Positions 4,905 to 6,861 of a stretch of 6,861 nt of DNA are shown here, piece by piece. A program made the position numbers and the translations under genes. Where the stretch lies: positions 1 to 6,861 of the forward strand of contig JBDTSH010000023.1 in NCBI GenBank assembly GCA_039931245.1, read 5' to 3'. Position 1 is the first letter of the stretch. The number at the start of each line of letters is the position of its first letter. Source of the DNA: UBA4729 sp039931245 (GTDB taxonomy: Bacteria > Patescibacteriota > Saccharimonadia > Saccharimonadales > UBA4665). Under the pieces are notes generated by a model. That model worked only from the letters and a program-made list of their open reading frames with translations, had not been told where the DNA came from and searched no databases.

Positions 4905-5858
4905 TTATTTCCATTGCCAGTTGGCTTCGAGCTGGGCCAGGTCGGTTGTAGTCCCCGACGTAGCGTGGATTAGGACGAATAAGTTATCGCCGCGCGACGT
5001 CGCATGGAGGACGGTTGACTCCTGAAAAGCGACGTTGGTCGCCCGATCGGTCGCGTTGACAAAATAGGCCGGGCTATCGGCAAACCGGCCGGCCTGTTCG
5101 GACGTAATAACAAAACTAGGTAGGCTCTGCCGGATGTCTTGTTCGATGGCCGCTTTCGAGACGCTCGCAAAGTTAGTCCGGCTGACAGACGGTTCGGTGC
5201 TCGATAACACTTTATATATTTCACTTGAGGTAGCCAACGAGCTGGCGTTATAGACATTGAGGCTGCAGGCCGCACTGGTATTCTCGACGTTAAGTTTAGT
5301 ATTGTTGGCCAAGCTAAACGAGTAACACGGTGTCGTAGTGCCGGCCACGCCGGTTAAGCTTTTACTCGAGGCACCGCTCTGGCCAGTCGCGAGGTTCGCG
5401 CCATCCGCGATAATCGACACCCAGACGCCCAATCCGACAATAATAGCGAGGATCGACATGACGAGCCCGGCAATTTTAAGTTTGGGCCGGGTCGACCGCG
5501 GCGCGGTTGTCGCCAGGACGATACCGGTGACGCCCAGGGCAATACCTAAGATAGCCATAAACAAGGCCCCGATACTGCCCACTATTCCACAGACCAAGGC
5601 CAGGATAAGCTTGGTGCGGGCCGGTTGGGCCGGACGCAGAGCATAACTAGGAATTGCCATCACGCTGGCGGCCGGCGGAACGACGGGGCTTCCAATGGAG
5701 CCGGGCGCTGACAACGGATTAGCCAGGACGGGGGCGAGGGCTATGACGGGGGCGCTGTAGACGGGCGGCGGCAGGGGGGCTGCTGATAATGCCAGCCCGC
5801 AATTACCACAAAAGAGCGCACCATTCTCGAGGGGCTGATTACACTGGGGGCAGTTCAT
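4905..5858 (-). CDS. Membrane protein with N-terminal zinc ribbon, DUF4190-like membrane segments and external domain
   Basis: This 317-residue protein opens with a zinc ribbon, CPQC (Cys3, Cys6) and CGNC (Cys17, Cys20). A Pro/Ala/Ser-rich linker follows (about 23-80). A hydrophobic block (about 83-117) looks like two closely spaced helices. A basic loop (PRSTRPKLK, 120-128) and a third helix (about 129-150) resemble the layout of the DUF4190 family. Positive-inside reasoning places the zinc ribbon and basic loop in the cytoplasm and the Ser/Thr/Asn-rich domain (about 152-317) outside. Cys178 and Cys198 lie there and could form a disulfide. I recognise no enzyme motif. The start is ATG 5858, with AAGGAA 5 bases upstream. 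It lies 37 nt after the PrsW-like gene and is coupled to the small secreted protein. As a one-sided membrane protein beside a PrsW protease, it could be a substrate or partner; this is inference. Confidence 0.8.
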   Translation of the reverse strand: MNCPQCNQPLENGALFCGNCGLALSAAPLPPPVYSAPVIALAPVLANPLSAPGSIGSPVVPPAASVMAIPSYALRPAQPARTKLILALVCGIVGSIGALFMAILGIALGVTGIVLATTAPRSTRPKLKIAGLVMSILAIIVGLGVWVSIIADGANLATGQSGASSKSLTGVAGTTTPCYSFSLANNTKLNVENTSAACSLNVYNASSLATSSEIYKVLSSTEPSVSRTNFASVSKAAIEQDIRQSLPSFVITSEQAGRFADSPAYFVNATDRATNVAFQESTVLHATSRGDNLFVLIHATSGTTTDLAQLEANWQWK

Positions 5859-5862
5859 GTAA

Positions 5863-5868
5863 TTCCTT
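5863..5868 (-). promoter_or_regulatory. Ribosome binding site of the zinc-ribbon membrane protein gene
   Basis: AAGGAA on the minus strand lies 4-5 nt before ATG 5858. This internal operon gene therefore has a conventional Shine-Dalgarno site, in contrast to the promoter-proximal genes in the window. Confidence 0.7.
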
Positions 5869-5895
5869 TTTGTTTATGTCTAGTCTTGAGCATAG

Positions 5896-6666
5896 TTAAG
5901 CACGATTGCCGCAACGGACGCAATAGAGGCTGTGGTGGGGATTGGGCAGCCCGCAGGTTCGGCAAAAACTGTTTTTACCGACGACGCTTAGCCCCGCGGC
6001 CTGGTCCAACCCAATCGCTTTAGAAAAGAAAATGAATAGGCTAACGCTGACGGCAAACGTAATCAAAATAGACAAGCCAACGAGCAACGGGACACCCGAT
6101 GCCAAGCCGAAGTCATACATGCCGTGCAGTACCATAACGGCCCCTAAGGCCCACGGCGCAGACGAGTACCACGAATGGCCAGCCAGCTTGCTCTTCGCTA
6201 AGAAATAGCCCACCAGGCCGGTCGTCGCGGCATGAAAGAATGGTGTCAGAATAACGCGCGACAATCCCACGCCGGCGCCAAATTGCAGGCTATACAATAT
6301 GTTTTCGGGCAAACCAAAACCGAGCCCGGCGATAGCGAAGTAGATAACCCCGTCGGTGTGTTCATTAAAATAGCGCTTCTTATATAGAACGACGGCTAGA
6401 GGGATGAATTTACAAGCCTCTTCGATGATACCGACGCCCATCGAAGCTATCCATAAACCGCCGAGCGGTGCTCCGGGCTGCAGGCTATCCATCGGCAAAA
6501 GCAATGTTTCTAAAATTGCCGCCGTAACTCCACCGAAGAGACCCAGGCCAGCGGCCAGCCACAAGGCCCCAATCGGCTCCTTCTCACCGCGGTCACGAAT
6601 GATGAAGTACCAGGCTAATCCGCCGGAGACGAGGATAAAGAGGACAAGTATCAAAAATAGCGACAT
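5896..6666 (-). CDS. prsW: PrsW-family intramembrane protease with C-terminal zinc ribbon
   Basis: PrsW proteins (peptidase family M82) are polytopic membrane proteases; in Bacillus subtilis PrsW cuts the anti-sigma factor RsiW. This 256-residue protein shows about seven hydrophobic segments (about 3-22, 33-55, 70-96, 105-130, 137-156, 170-190, 192-215). The conserved motifs lie within them: EEACK with Glu82-Glu83 and Lys86, GLPEN with Glu121, FFHAATTGLVGY with His145, and LHGMYDF with His181 and Asp185. All the residues expected of an active protease are present. After the last helix, residues 235-252 form a zinc ribbon, CRTC and CVRC, which is not part of the basic family. The downstream operon gene carries a matching zinc ribbon at its N-terminus. 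ATG 6666 is the first Met in the frame; an A/C-rich leader without a Shine-Dalgarno site precedes it. A weak -10 TACAAT at 6705-6700 may drive the operon. The family call is strong; the substrate is unknown. Confidence 0.88.
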   Translation of the reverse strand: MSLFLILVLFILVSGGLAWYFIIRDRGEKEPIGALWLAAGLGLFGGVTAAILETLLLPMDSLQPGAPLGGLWIASMGVGIIEEACKFIPLAVVLYKKRYFNEHTDGVIYFAIAGLGFGLPENILYSLQFGAGVGLSRVILTPFFHAATTGLVGYFLAKSKLAGHSWYSSAPWALGAVMVLHGMYDFGLASGVPLLVGLSILITFAVSVSLFIFFSKAIGLDQAAGLSVVGKNSFCRTCGLPNPHHSLYCVRCGNRA

Positions 6667-6766
6667 GGTTTGTGTGTTTTAGTTAAATGATATGAGTTCA
6701 TTGTAAACCATAAGCGTGAATACTCGTCCCAGGGGATTGTACGATATATGAAATGACTGCAATAAC

Positions 6767-6775
6767 TGATATAGT
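6767..6775 (+). promoter_or_regulatory. Extended -10 promoter of tRNA-Arg
   Basis: TGA-TATAGT (TG at 6767-6768, hexamer 6770-6775) is an extended -10 element located 9 nt before the tRNA. Its start would be around 6782, just upstream of the mature 5' end. No good -35 is visible. Confidence 0.55.
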
Positions 6776-6784
6776 GACCCCACC

Positions 6785-6861
6785 GCCCTGGTAGCTCAGA
6801 TGGATAGAGCAGAGGACTTCTAAGCCTAAGGTCGCTGGTTCGAGTCCAGCCCGGGGCACCA
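6785..6861 (+). tRNA. tRNA-Arg (anticodon UCU) with encoded CCA
   Basis: This 77-nt cloverleaf has acceptor GCCCTGG/CCGGGGC (one U-G pair), D-stem GCTC/GAGC, loop AGATGGATA, T-stem GCTGG/CCAGC, T-loop TTCGAGT, A73 and CCA ending on the last base of the window. The anticodon loop CTTCTAA gives UCU at 6819-6821, reading AGA (and AGG). The anticodon stem is weak: only the three central pairs are canonical, with G27-A43 and A31-G39 purine mismatches. It diverges from the PrsW operon. Confidence 0.95.

Noticed and set aside
6785..6861. tRNA-Arg at the window edge as an integration site of a mobile element
   Set aside because: No integrase, no direct repeat of the tRNA 3' end and no phage-like gene is visible. 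The window simply stops at the CCA.

Overview
The window looks like a compact, moderately GC-rich bacterial chromosome segment. I suspect Candidatus Saccharibacteria (TM7/Patescibacteria). The reasons are a MurA with an N-terminal Xre-type helix-turn-helix, small zinc-ribbon membrane proteins, genes packed end to end, and transcripts that appear to start on the ATG. This placement is inference and no marker gene proves it. All six complete genes end in TAA or TAG, and nothing suggests a non-standard code.

Left part (1-2755): the beginning of an unrecognised gene runs leftward off the window. It shares a short divergent promoter region with murB (UDP-N-acetylenolpyruvoylglucosamine reductase, + strand). 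murB converges on glyA (serine hydroxymethyltransferase, - strand), and their stop codons overlap by 4 bp.

Middle (2609-4557): glyA diverges from a gene for a 506-residue HTH-MurA fusion whose MurA catalytic residues are all present. Its extended -10 element overlaps an inverted repeat, which suggests autoregulation. After it comes a second extended -10 promoter, about 130 nt of non-coding sequence able to form several hairpins, tRNA-Gly(UCC), and a good intrinsic terminator. MurA and MurB carry out the two committed steps of peptidoglycan precursor synthesis, so the left and middle parts are partly a cell-wall locus.

Right part (4571-6861): a leftward three-gene operon encodes a PrsW-family intramembrane protease with a C-terminal zinc ribbon, a membrane protein with an N-terminal zinc ribbon and an external domain, and a small secreted protein. 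It may be a membrane-proteolysis or signalling module. Divergent from it, a tRNA-Arg(UCU) with its own extended -10 promoter ends exactly at the window edge.

The most notable items are the HTH-MurA fusion with its candidate operator, three promoter/start arrangements that imply leaderless mRNAs, an apparently covaried G19-C56 to A19-U56 tertiary pair in tRNA-Gly, the structured leader before that tRNA, and the PrsW/zinc-ribbon operon. No mobile element, CRISPR array or phage gene is visible.
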